DNA of 64,000 nt. Origin: Pseudoruminococcus_B sp937901805 (GTDB taxonomy: Bacteria > Bacillota > Clostridia > Oscillospirales > Ruminococcaceae). A program made the position numbers and the translations under genes. The notes below the pieces were generated by a model. That model was not told the origin of the DNA. It did not search any database and saw only the letters and a program-made list of their open reading frames with translations. Positions 25,620 through 33,325 of the stretch are shown piece after piece. The stretch's first letter is position 1. Every line of letters starts with the position of its first letter. Location of the stretch: the NCBI GenBank assembly GCA_963560245.1, contig CAUWNS010000004.1, positions 1 through 64,000 of the forward strand, given 5' to 3'.

Positions 25620-26636
25620 ATGGCAATTAAAATTGGTATCAATGGTTTTGGCCGTATTGGCAGACTTGTCTTCCGCGCTGGCCTTGACAATCCCGAAATT
25701 GAGTTCGTGGGCATCAACGATCCGTTCATGACCCCGGATTACTGCGCATACATGCTCCGTTATGATACGGTTCATGGCCAGTACAAGGGCGACATCGCTT
25801 ATACCGATGACGCAATCATTGTCAACGGCAAAGAAATCAAATTCTTCGCAGAAAAAGATCCTGCCAATATTCCTTGGGCTTCCGTCAATGCTGAGTACGT
25901 GGTAGAGTCCACCGGTGTGTTCACCACAACCGAAGCTGCTTCTGCTCACATCAAAGCTGGCGCTAAGAAAGTCGTTATCTCCGCTCCTGCAAAGGACAAA
26001 GAGACCCCGACCTTCGTTATGGGCGTTAACCAGGACAAGTACACCAAGGACATGACCGTTGTATCCAACGCTTCCTGCACCACAAACTGCCTGGCTCCGC
26101 TGGTCAAAGTTGTCCATGAGAAATTCGGCATTAAAGAAGGACTCATGACCACTGTTCACTCCACCACCGGTACTCAGAAGACCGTTGACGGTCCTTCCAA
26201 GAAAGACTGGAGAGGCGGACGTGCAGCAGCTGGCAACATCATTCCTTCCACCACTGGTGCTGCAAAAGCCTGCGCTCTTGTTATTCCGGAAATGAAGGGC
26301 AAACTCACCGGTATGTCCATGCGTGTTCCGACTCTGGACGTTTCCGTTGTTGACCTGACTGTCAGCCTGGAGAAAGCAACCACCTATGAAGAGATCTGCA
26401 AAGCAATCAAAGAGGCTTCTGAGGGCGAACTCAAAGGCATCCTCGGTTACACTGCAGACATGGTCGTTTCTTCCGACTTCATCGGTGATGCTCATACCTC
26501 CATCTTTGATGAGAAGGCTGGTATCATGCTCAACGATCACTTTGTAAAACTCGTTTCCTGGTATGACAACGAGTGGGGCTATTCTAACAAAGTCCTCGCT
26601 CTTATCCAGCACATGAACGAGGTTGACCACAAGTAA
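25620..26636 (+). CDS. gapA: Glyceraldehyde-3-phosphate dehydrogenase
   Basis: Glycolytic enzyme oxidising glyceraldehyde 3-phosphate to 1,3-bisphosphoglycerate with NAD. The 338 residues begin with the NAD fold GINGFGRIGRLVFRA and contain the active-site SNASCTTNCLAP (catalytic Cys about residue 154). S-loop residues and the terminal SWYDNEWGYSNK are also present. Asp in place of a basic residue after the second strand is consistent with NAD preference. Codon usage is strongly biased, as for a highly expressed gene. GGGAGG lies upstream at normal spacing, and a strong terminator follows. Confidence 0.98.
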   Translation: MAIKIGINGFGRIGRLVFRAGLDNPEIEFVGINDPFMTPDYCAYMLRYDTVHGQYKGDIAYTDDAIIVNGKEIKFFAEKDPANIPWASVNAEYVVESTGVFTTTEAASAHIKAGAKKVVISAPAKDKETPTFVMGVNQDKYTKDMTVVSNASCTTNCLAPLVKVVHEKFGIKEGLMTTVHSTTGTQKTVDGPSKKDWRGGRAAAGNIIPSTTGAAKACALVIPEMKGKLTGMSMRVPTLDVSVVDLTVSLEKATTYEEICKAIKEASEGELKGILGYTADMVVSSDFIGDAHTSIFDEKAGIMLNDHFVKLVSWYDNEWGYSNKVLALIQHMNEVDHK

Positions 26637-26664
26637 TTGACTCCTTGTAAATGGAGTGTACTGA

Positions 26665-26698
26665 TCCCCGGCGGGAACTCCCGCCGGGGATTTTTTAT
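26665..26698 (+). terminator. gapA terminator
   Basis: TCCCCGGCGGGA/TCCCGCCGGGGA type stem with six Ts. Confidence 0.92.
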
Positions 26699-26707
26699 GC
26701 TTATTGA

Positions 26708-26736
26708 TTGTACTATGTATGGGAATCCGGTATGAT
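26708..26736 (+). promoter_or_regulatory. Promoter of the second MATE gene
   Basis: -35 TTGTAC (26708-26713), 17-bp spacer, -10 TATGAT (26731-26736). Confidence 0.5.
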
Positions 26737-26742
26737 AGGGAT

Positions 26743-26766
26743 AGAGGCTTTTATAGAGGCTTTTAT
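26743..26766 (+). repeat. Tandem 12-bp repeat in the leader of the MATE gene
   Basis: AGAGGCTTTTAT occurs twice head to tail at 26743-26754 and 26755-26766, just after the -10 box. Confidence 0.6.
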
Positions 26767-26793
26767 TGTAACAATAGGAAGAGAGGGACGCCC

Positions 26794-28185
26794 ATGAAAG
26801 ATCTGACAAAGGGCAGTATTTTAAAGACGATTTTATTTTTTTCGATTCCCATCCTGATTGGAAACCTGTTTCAGCAGCTGTACAACCTTGTGGATACAGT
26901 CATTGTTGGAAATATCCTCGGCGTCAGCCAGCTTGCCGCAGTTGGGGCCACTGGTTCCCTTTCCTTTTTGATTGTCGGTTTCGTCAATGGGATGACTAAT
27001 GGTTTTTCCCTGTTGGTTGCCCGCAGTTTTGGGGCGAACCAGTTTGCACAGATGAAACGGCATATTGCCGGTTCTGTGCTGCTGGGGACGGCGGCCGGTA
27101 CCGTAATGACTGTCCTCAGCCTTCTTTTCCTGCGGCCCATGCTGCATCTTATCCGGATTCCGGCAGATATCCTGGATAGTTCCCACGCCTATATCTCGGT
27201 GATTTTTGCAGGGATTCTTATTACAATGTTCTACAACCTGGCAGCAAGTATCCTGCGGGCAGTGGGGGACAGCAAAACGCCGCTGTATTTCCTGGTAATT
27301 GCCTCTGTACTCAATATTATCCTGGATATTGTGTTTCTGCGGTATCTTGGGTTTGGCGTGGAGGGGGCTGCCTATGCGACGCTGATTTCACAGGCAGTCT
27401 CTGTGGTGCTCTGCCTGCTTTTTATTTTAAAAAGGTATTCCCAGATCCTCCCCTCTTTTTCTGATTTTCACCTGACCCTGAAGGAAATTCGGGATTTGCT
27501 CGCCGTTGGGTTTTCCATGGCGTTCCAATCCTGCTTTGTCGCGATTGGATCAGTGGCCATGACCATCGGCGCCAATGGTCTTGGCACCGTAGTGGTCGCC
27601 TCTTTTACTGCTGCAAACCGGATCAATCAGATGACGATGCTGCCCTTAATTACGATCGGGACCGCCTGTGCCACTTTTGCCAGCCAAAACCTGGGAGCAG
27701 GGGAGATCCTCCGCGTCCGGGAAGGGATTCGAAAGTCCCTGCTGCTTTCCTTCCTCTGGTCGGCCTGTTCTATTTTGGCGGTTTATCTGTTTGACCACGC
27801 CCTTATTTCTCTGCTCATCTCCGGTCAGGACGCCTCCGCTTCAGAGGTTATCCGACTTGCTTCCCGATATCTCAGGTTTAACCTGCCATTTTATTTTCCA
27901 TTGGCAATTTTGTTTGTCTACCGCAGCGCCCTGCAGGGGATTGGGCAAAACTTTGCTCCAGTGCTTTCCGGCTGCTTGGAACTTGTCTGTAAAACCGCAA
28001 TCGGTCTGGGTTTGTCCGGTATTTTGGGATTTGATGCCGTGATCATTGCCGAACCAATCACCTGGGTTTTGTGCGCTGTATTGCTCTGTGTTACCTTTTA
28101 TACCAATCGTAAGATACGGACCTTTTCCGCCCCCACGGATGGGACACAGCCGTTGAAAGAAACCTCCCTGCCTTCTGGAAGATAA
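26794..28185 (+). CDS. MATE-family efflux transporter
   Basis: A 463-residue, 12-segment MATE pump, distinct from the one at 18790-20118. Hallmarks: FFSIPILIGNLFQQLYNLVDTVIVG (positions about 14-38), VGATGSLSFLIVGF, NGMTNGFSLLVARSFGAN and TMLPLITIGTACATFASQNLGAG. The ATG at 26794 follows GAGAGGGACGCCC; the open frame upstream crosses the promoter. Substrate unknown. No adjacent regulator is seen. The leader between promoter and start carries a 12-bp tandem repeat. Confidence 0.92.
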   Translation: MKDLTKGSILKTILFFSIPILIGNLFQQLYNLVDTVIVGNILGVSQLAAVGATGSLSFLIVGFVNGMTNGFSLLVARSFGANQFAQMKRHIAGSVLLGTAAGTVMTVLSLLFLRPMLHLIRIPADILDSSHAYISVIFAGILITMFYNLAASILRAVGDSKTPLYFLVIASVLNIILDIVFLRYLGFGVEGAAYATLISQAVSVVLCLLFILKRYSQILPSFSDFHLTLKEIRDLLAVGFSMAFQSCFVAIGSVAMTIGANGLGTVVVASFTAANRINQMTMLPLITIGTACATFASQNLGAGEILRVREGIRKSLLLSFLWSACSILAVYLFDHALISLLISGQDASASEVIRLASRYLRFNLPFYFPLAILFVYRSALQGIGQNFAPVLSGCLELVCKTAIGLGLSGILGFDAVIIAEPITWVLCAVLLCVTFYTNRKIRTFSAPTDGTQPLKETSLPSGR

Positions 28186-28367
28186 AACAGGATACGACAA
28201 ATTATGGGAAACGCTGTTTGTAAAATCCGGGAAATTTGGAAAAACAGGTTTTGGAAGGTCGGATTTTGCGGTCGACCAGTTGATTATTTTTTGACGACCT
28301 ATTATAATGAACATAAGCGTGCGAGCGCAAAAAGTATGTTGTTAAAGTATGTGAAAGGAGCACCGAT

Positions 28368-29060
28368 ATGAATTATTCTCATGAAGTAGAGAAAATGTGC
28401 ACCGTAACCAAGGGCCCGCATCATGGTCCAGCGCCAATCCCGGAAGAAGGCAAATGGGTGAAAGCGTATGAGATCAAGGATATTTCCGGCCTGTCCCATG
28501 GTATTGGCTGGTGTGCGCCTCAGCAGGGCTGCTGCAAGCTGACCCTGAATGTCAAAGACGGTATCATCGAGGAGGCTCTTGTCGAGACCCTTGGCTGTTC
28601 CGGTATGACCCATTCCGCTGCAATGGCAGGCGAGATTCTCCCGGGCAAAACCATCCTGGAGGCACTCAACACTGACCTTGTCTGCGATGCGATCAACGTC
28701 GCAATGCGTGAAATCTTCAAACAGCTCGTATACGGCCGTACCCAGACAGCTTTCTCAGAAGGCGGCCTGCCCATCGGCGCTGCGCTTGAGGACTTGGGCA
28801 AAGGCCTGCGTTCTCAGGTTGGAACCATCTTCTCCACGAATGCAAAGGGCGTCCGCTACATGGAAATGGCAGAGGGCTATATCCTGTCCGTCGCACTGGA
28901 TGACAATGGAGAAGCTATCGGCTACAAGTTCGTAAAAGTTGGTAAGATGTTAGAGGATATTCGTCACGGTGCGGATCCGAAAGAGGCTTATGAGAAAAAT
29001 ATCGGAACCTATGGCCGCTATGACAATGCTCCTAAGTACATCGACCCGCGCGAAGAGTAA
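28368..29060 (+). CDS. NifU/IscU-like iron-sulfur scaffold protein (long variant)
   Basis: A 230-residue protein whose central part (about residues 40-150) resembles the NifU N-terminal/IscU scaffold. Potential cluster ligands are C49 and C55-C56 in GWCAPQQGCC, C77 in ETLGCSGM, and C106. The SGMTHSAAMAGEILPGKT stretch matches the scaffold's helix after the second cysteine. It is longer than IscU (about 130 residues) and has N- and C-terminal extensions. It is followed 45 bp later by the GGGtGRT gene, with which it regularly pairs in anaerobes. AAAGGAG lies upstream. No cysteine desulfurase is encoded nearby, so whether it truly assembles clusters is open. Confidence 0.82.
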   Translation: MNYSHEVEKMCTVTKGPHHGPAPIPEEGKWVKAYEIKDISGLSHGIGWCAPQQGCCKLTLNVKDGIIEEALVETLGCSGMTHSAAMAGEILPGKTILEALNTDLVCDAINVAMREIFKQLVYGRTQTAFSEGGLPIGAALEDLGKGLRSQVGTIFSTNAKGVRYMEMAEGYILSVALDDNGEAIGYKFVKVGKMLEDIRHGADPKEAYEKNIGTYGRYDNAPKYIDPREE

Positions 29061-29105
29061 GATTCGACAGGTTTGTACATCACTGAAATTAGGAGGTTTG
29101 CATCC

Positions 29106-30107
29106 ATGGCAAAGTTTGAAGGTCAGGAAAGAAGAATGGCTAAAATCGAGAAATGCCTTGCTGAGTATGGCTTTGGTTCTCTCGAAGATGCAAGAGATCT
29201 GTGCCTTGAAAAGGGCATTAACGTAGAGCAAATCGTCAAGGGCGTCCAGCCAATTGCATTTGAAAACGCAGTCTGGGCATATACCCTCGGTACCGCGGTT
29301 GCCCTGAAAAAAGGCTGTAAAGTCGCGGCAGACGCTTCTGAGGCAATTGGTATTGGCCTGCAGGCATTCTGCGTCCCGGGTTCTGTTGCAGAGCAGAGAA
29401 ATGTCGGCCTTGGCCACGGCAATCTGGGCGCAATGCTGCTCCGCGATGAGACGAAATGTTTCTGCTTCCTCGCAGGACATGAGTCCTTTGCCGCTGCAGA
29501 GGGCGCAATCGGTATCGCAAGAACCGCAAACAAGGCAAGAAAAGAGCCGCTGAGAGTCATCCTCAACGGCCTTGGAAAAGACGCCGCATACATCATTTCC
29601 AGAATCAATGGTTTCACCTATGTCCAGACAGAGTACCACTTTGAAACCGGCGAGCTGGAAGTCGTCAAGGAAATCCCGTATTCCGACGGCGAGCGCGCGG
29701 CTGTTAAAGTATACGGCGCAAACGACGTCCTCGAAGGCGTCGCTATCATGAAACATGAAAAGGTCGACGTTTCCATCACTGGAAACTCCACTAACCCGAC
29801 CCGCTTCCAGCACCTGGTTGCCGGTACCTATAAGAAATGGTCTTATGAAAACGGCGTCAAATACTTCTCCGTTGCTTCCGGCGGCGGCACCGGACGTACC
29901 CTGCATCCGGATAACATGGGCGCAGGCCCGGCTTCTTACGGCCTGACCGATTCCATGGGCCGTATGCACGGCGACGCTCAGTTCGCAGGCTCCTCTTCTG
30001 TCCCGGCTCATGTCGAGATGATGGGGCTTATCGGAATGGGTAACAATCCGATGGTTGGCGCTACCGTTGCCTGCGCGGTTGCAGCAGCAGAAGCTTGCGG
30101 TAAATAA
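29106..30107 (+). CDS. GGGtGRT-family protein
   Basis: A 333-residue protein of the family named after its glycine-rich motif, here SGGGTGRTLHPDNMG (GGGTGRT at residues 259-265). Other features: several cysteines (C71, C89, C118, C120), GLGHGNLGAMLL, and a glycine/alanine-rich C terminus. The family has no known function. It is encoded directly after the NifU-like scaffold with AGGAGG before the ATG, and codon usage is that of a highly expressed gene. The tight pairing suggests the two proteins act together, perhaps as a metallocofactor-dependent enzyme and its maturation factor (inference). Confidence 0.85.
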   Translation: MAKFEGQERRMAKIEKCLAEYGFGSLEDARDLCLEKGINVEQIVKGVQPIAFENAVWAYTLGTAVALKKGCKVAADASEAIGIGLQAFCVPGSVAEQRNVGLGHGNLGAMLLRDETKCFCFLAGHESFAAAEGAIGIARTANKARKEPLRVILNGLGKDAAYIISRINGFTYVQTEYHFETGELEVVKEIPYSDGERAAVKVYGANDVLEGVAIMKHEKVDVSITGNSTNPTRFQHLVAGTYKKWSYENGVKYFSVASGGGTGRTLHPDNMGAGPASYGLTDSMGRMHGDAQFAGSSSVPAHVEMMGLIGMGNNPMVGATVACAVAAAEACGK

Positions 30108-30130
30108 CAATTTCCATTTTACTGGAGAAA

Positions 30131-30170
30131 AAACAGGCTGCTTTTATAAAAGCAGCCTGTTTTTTCTTTT
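30131..30170 (+). terminator. Terminator of the NifU-like/GGGtGRT operon
   Basis: AAACAGGCTGCTTTT/AAAAGCAGCCTGTTT stem with T run. Confidence 0.92.
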
Positions 30171-30241
30171 GACGGCCGGGTGGCTTTCTCATTACGAAAA
30201 ATTCCCGCCTTGCTCTGCGGATCCTGTTTTCTGCCGTATGG

Positions 30242-30754
30242 TTATTCGGCGGCTGCCCGGACGGTTTCCCTTTCCCGGGCTTCCTGTGCTTTTAAACTGC
30301 GTGCAAAGATGCACCGGAATAAAAAGCGGACAATGGGACCGGCAAAAAACAGCTGCCAGAAAAAAGCCATCGGGAAATTATGGGCCGTAGTGTCAATCCA
30401 TACCGGGAAAAACTGAATTCCCGGATGCTTAAACAACAAGGTGGCAACGGCGCTCATCAGCGGGCACATTATCCATACGGTAAAACAGGAGATGAGGATG
30501 GTCAGCAAAAAGGGATTGTCTTTTTGGGACCGGAAAATCTTCATCGCACATTTGTGTGCAAGTTTGCCGACAAGCAGTTTTTCCAGCAGGATGACAATCG
30601 GCACCATAAGGATCAGATCTTTGAGAGCGGATACGAATAGTGCGCCGCTGACCCCGCCGTTTTGCAGAGAAAAGTTGTATACTTCCATTGCATAAGCCAT
30701 GGCAGTTGCCATCATAATGGAGAATACAGCGTCCTGTAATTTTGTTTTGGGCAT
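30242..30754 (-). CDS. DUF2798 membrane protein
   Basis: A 170-residue protein with four hydrophobic segments (about 10-30, 37-58, 80-103, 120-145) and a charged C-terminal tail rich in Arg/Glu. The pattern matches the DUF2798 family of small bacterial membrane proteins without known role (MATAMAYAMEVYN and WIMCPLMSAVATLL segments). AAGGAGGGG precedes the ATG. A bidirectional hairpin lies 100 bp upstream. Confidence 0.78.
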   Translation of the reverse strand: MPKTKLQDAVFSIMMATAMAYAMEVYNFSLQNGGVSGALFVSALKDLILMVPIVILLEKLLVGKLAHKCAMKIFRSQKDNPFLLTILISCFTVWIMCPLMSAVATLLFKHPGIQFFPVWIDTTAHNFPMAFFWQLFFAGPIVRFLFRCIFARSLKAQEARERETVRAAAE

Positions 30755-30858
30755 AAAAACCCCTCCTTTTCCTTGAGATTCTTGAAAAGAGGGAACCGGC
30801 AGAATCCTGATTGTGCTGTTTAACAGGGAACGGCTGGTTTTCCTTTTTCAGCAAAAAA

Positions 30859-30912
30859 CGAGCTGTGTAAATCAACTGGACTTACGTGATTTACACAGCT
30901 CGCTGTTTTTTT
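30859..30912. terminator. Bidirectional terminator hairpin upstream of the DUF2798 gene
   Basis: CGAGCTGTGTAAATCA (30859-30874) pairs perfectly with 30887-30902; T runs flank both sides (CTGTTTTTTT on plus, CGTTTTTT on minus). No gene ends here on either strand, so on the minus strand it may be a leader attenuator for the DUF2798 gene. Confidence 0.65.
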
Positions 30913-30975
30913 ATTATATCACATTTCTTCCAAAAATGACCATGGCATTTTGAAACAAAAATCAGGGGATTTTGA

Positions 30976-31004
30976 TTGACATGGGAAACAGTATCCCGTA
31001 TAAT
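30976..31004 (+). promoter_or_regulatory. mntP promoter (consensus sigma-A)
   Basis: TTGACA (30976-30981), 17 bp, TATAAT (30999-31004): full consensus, just ahead of the riboswitch. Confidence 0.9.
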
Positions 31005-31009
31005 TATCC

Positions 31010-31138
31010 ATGATAAGGGAGTAGTTAGCACAATTTGTGTAGCAAAGTCAACATACTGATTTTCATCTGGCTTTGCTTGAAATAACGAGACTTATCTGCG
31101 GTATGGATCTGCAGATGAGTCTTTTTTTGTGCAAGAAA
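31010..31138 (+). ncRNA. yybP-ykoY manganese riboswitch
   Basis: The leader has the class landmarks: AAGGGAGTAG at the 5' end, TAGCAAAGTCAACATACTG, a pairing GGCTTTGC, ACGAGAC, and the loop TGCGGTATGGATCTGCA. The final GACT...AGTC stem with TTTTTTT forms a terminator that overlaps the aptamer, fitting an ON switch in which Mn2+ prevents termination. The downstream gene mntP is a known target. Confidence 0.88.
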
Positions 31139-31159
31139 ATGGAAAAGGAGCAGGAAAAA

Positions 31160-31726
31160 ATGAGCTTAGCAGAACTGTTTGTGATCGCGGTCGGTCTTTC
31201 TATGGATGCATTTGCAGTGGCTGTGTGCAAAGGACTTTCCATGCGTAAGATGAGCTGGAAAAAGGGCGTTATTGTAGGGCTGTATTTTGGGATCTTCCAA
31301 GGCGGCATGCCGCTAATCGGGTATTTTCTGGGCGTGCAGTTTCAGGGGAGCATTCAGGCGGTCGATCACTGGATCGCTTTTGTATTACTTGGATTAATCG
31401 GTGTGAACATGATTCGGGAATCCCTGAGTAAGGAAGAGGAAACAGCGGATGATTCCGTTGGCTTTAAAAGCATGTCCGTATTGGCTGTAGCGACCAGTAT
31501 CGACGCCTTGGCTGTCGGCGTTACCTTTGCGTTTTTACAGGTGGAGATTGTCCCGGCAGTCAGCTTTATCGGTGCCACGACCTTTGTCCTTTCTCTGGTT
31601 GGAGTGAAAATCGGGAATGTGTTTGGAAGCAAATACAAATCCAAAGCCGAGTTTGCAGGAGGGCTGATCCTCATTTTAATGGGATTGAAAATCCTGCTGG
31701 AACACCTGAATATTATCAGCTTTTGA
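31160..31726 (+). CDS. mntP: MntP manganese efflux pump
   Basis: Integral membrane exporter (DUF204 family) that relieves Mn2+ excess. The 188 residues have six predicted transmembrane segments in two repeats. The key acidic motifs are GLSMDAFAVAVCKG (about residues 14-27) and TSIDALAVGVTFA (second repeat), with conserved Asp in each. The ATG at 31160 follows AAAAGGAGCAGGAAAAA; the frame upstream runs into the riboswitch. Control by the Mn2+ riboswitch directly upstream agrees with the function. Confidence 0.95.
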   Translation: MSLAELFVIAVGLSMDAFAVAVCKGLSMRKMSWKKGVIVGLYFGIFQGGMPLIGYFLGVQFQGSIQAVDHWIAFVLLGLIGVNMIRESLSKEEETADDSVGFKSMSVLAVATSIDALAVGVTFAFLQVEIVPAVSFIGATTFVLSLVGVKIGNVFGSKYKSKAEFAGGLILILMGLKILLEHLNIISF

Positions 31727-31893
31727 GTGGCGCCGGCGATCTTCTCCCATGGTTGCTGTTTGAAACGAAAAGGGAGAGAAGACGGCATGACGGGATCGTT
31801 TTGTAATACTGCCGCTTTTTGTTTACGGTTGTTTTCTTGGATATTTTTTGAGATTTATCCGGCGTCAAGTAATTTCTGCTGTTGGGTTTATGA

Positions 31894-31943
31894 GAAAAAG
31901 GCAGGTTTTCCATGTTCATTATGGAAAACCTGCCTTTTTCTTT
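31894..31943. terminator. Strong bidirectional terminator
   Basis: 20-base perfect arms (31894-31913 and 31921-31940) around a 7-base loop, with A/T runs on both sides. It is the first strong terminator downstream of mntP, 170 bp beyond its stop. Confidence 0.85.
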
Positions 31944-32407
31944 TAGAAAGGAGAGAGCGCAATGAAGCAGCAAAGCCCATTGCTGGAATCCAACGACTGT
32001 CCCAGAGTTGTGTTGTAGGCCTGTGCGCTGTTCTGGCACCGAATGCCGCTCTGCTGTGTTCTCGCCCTTTTGGGTGAGACTTTGTAGGAAAAATACAAAA
32101 AAGGGGAGCTGGAAAACAGCTTTCCTGATTTTGTCGTTTCAGGAACATTCGGCTCATCTCACGAAAGGGGAGGATGGAAATCCGGCTTTGTCATGGACGC
32201 ATTCCGCATTTGGCGCGCTGAGTGCGCGTTGGTTCTCGGTTTTCAGAAATTTTTGGCCTGAGAGGGCTTCTGGAGTTTGACAGCGGAAAATTGCAGTTTT
32301 GGGCAATCGGATTATCCCGGATGCTGCGATCCGGGATGAGGGGACGTCCTGCGCCGTCCTCGACTCCGCGCAGAAGAAAAGCGGCGATTGGTGCTTTCTA
32401 TAAAAGT
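31944..32407. other. About 460 bp without a recognisable gene
   Basis: No frame gives a convincing protein. AAAGGAG with correct spacing precedes a tiny ORF at 31962 (about 17 codons, MKQQSPLLESNDCPRVVL), and several hairpins occur, including TATCCCGGAT-GCTGCG-ATCCGGGATG (about 32316-32342). The base composition is more G-rich on the plus strand than its neighbours. It could hold a small RNA, a degenerated gene, or a dispersed repeat; I cannot tell from one sequence. Confidence 0.4.
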
Positions 32408-32435
32408 CCGCCCGCTGGAAAGTACCGGCGGGCGG
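32401..32435 (-). terminator. Hairpin after the minus-strand hypothetical gene
   Basis: CCGCCCGCTGG/CCGGCGGGCGG stem followed on the minus strand by ACTTTTATAG. Confidence 0.7.
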
Positions 32436-32455
32436 TTGAAGTTTTCCTGTGTTGT

Positions 32456-33040
32456 TTACTGGTTCAGCAGTGTTTTCCGCTGTTCCTCGGTCAAAGGGGC
32501 GAGTTCGATTTCTACCGGAGTATAGCCCTCCTTGATAATGTAGGCATCCAGCCTGGCAGCACCCTGCTCAATGGCCTTGCGGATTTGCTCAATGAAGATG
32601 TAGTCCCCGACAGAGACATCCCCTTTTACCACGAGGGGAAGAATCCCTTTATTAACCAGTGCCTCGCATTCCGTATCTGTGAAGGAAGCAGAGAGATTGG
32701 CAAGGGTGCCGTTTGCGGATTCAAACAGGGCGTCTTCTTCGGTGATAACTGCGTTTGCAGGAGTGAGCACGCTGGCTCCCATCTGTGTGTGGCGTGCGCG
32801 CAGATTCGGGTGCTTGGTCCGCAGCGCTTTGAGCAGCGCCTGGAGCTCTGCCCGTCCGGCGACCGGACAGGAATCTACCTGACTGGTCTCTTCCGCGGCT
32901 TTCAGATTCCGTGACAAGGCGATATATTCTTCAGATTTTCCGGTAATCAGTTCAAATGAATCGGTGACGATTTTAAAAGCAATATTGTCGGTTGTGCTTC
33001 TGCGGTGGTAAACCGGTAAGTCCTTGTACTGATAATCCAT
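32456..33040 (-). CDS. Conserved protein of unknown function, 194 residues
   Basis: The protein has no signal peptide or membrane segment and looks cytosolic. Two parts are visible: an N-terminal half with DNIAFKIVTDSFELITGKSEEY and a CPVAG motif, and a C-terminal half rich in alternating strands and helices (GTLANLSASFTDTECEALVNKG, VGDYIFIEQIRKAIEQG). I do not recognise the family. AAGGAGG lies before the ATG, and a hairpin terminator follows the stop. It is monocistronic and divergent from the sigma-like/transmembrane gene; the roughly 285 bp between them holds both promoters but no clear operator. Confidence 0.7.
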   Translation of the reverse strand: MDYQYKDLPVYHRRSTTDNIAFKIVTDSFELITGKSEEYIALSRNLKAAEETSQVDSCPVAGRAELQALLKALRTKHPNLRARHTQMGASVLTPANAVITEEDALFESANGTLANLSASFTDTECEALVNKGILPLVVKGDVSVGDYIFIEQIRKAIEQGAARLDAYIIKEGYTPVEIELAPLTEEQRKTLLNQ

Positions 33041-33325
33041 GACAGATTCCTCCTTGGGATTTCCTGATTGTCTGACTTTTCATCATAACAATACCTCTTT
33101 GTATCTGAAAAGTCAATGATAAACCCGCGTCATAAAATAGAGGAAGTTTCTATTTTCAAAGCGAAATTTTGAAAATTTTGGATATTATTAGAGGGAAAAG
33201 GAAAAGTGAATCTGGAATTCACAATTCGTTCATATAAATATGGTATTTTTAGTACGATTATGAGTATTCAATAGTATTTTCTGTCGTGATGGGGAGCCGT
33301 TCACTGATGGGGAAAGGGGATGCCC

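Noticed and set aside
25527..26630. 367-codon minus-strand frame opposite gapA
   Set aside because: Antisense shadow of a highly biased housekeeping gene.
28950..30110. 386-codon minus-strand frame opposite the GGGtGRT gene
   Set aside because: Antisense shadow; the plus-strand pair is supported by ribosome binding sites, motifs and terminator.
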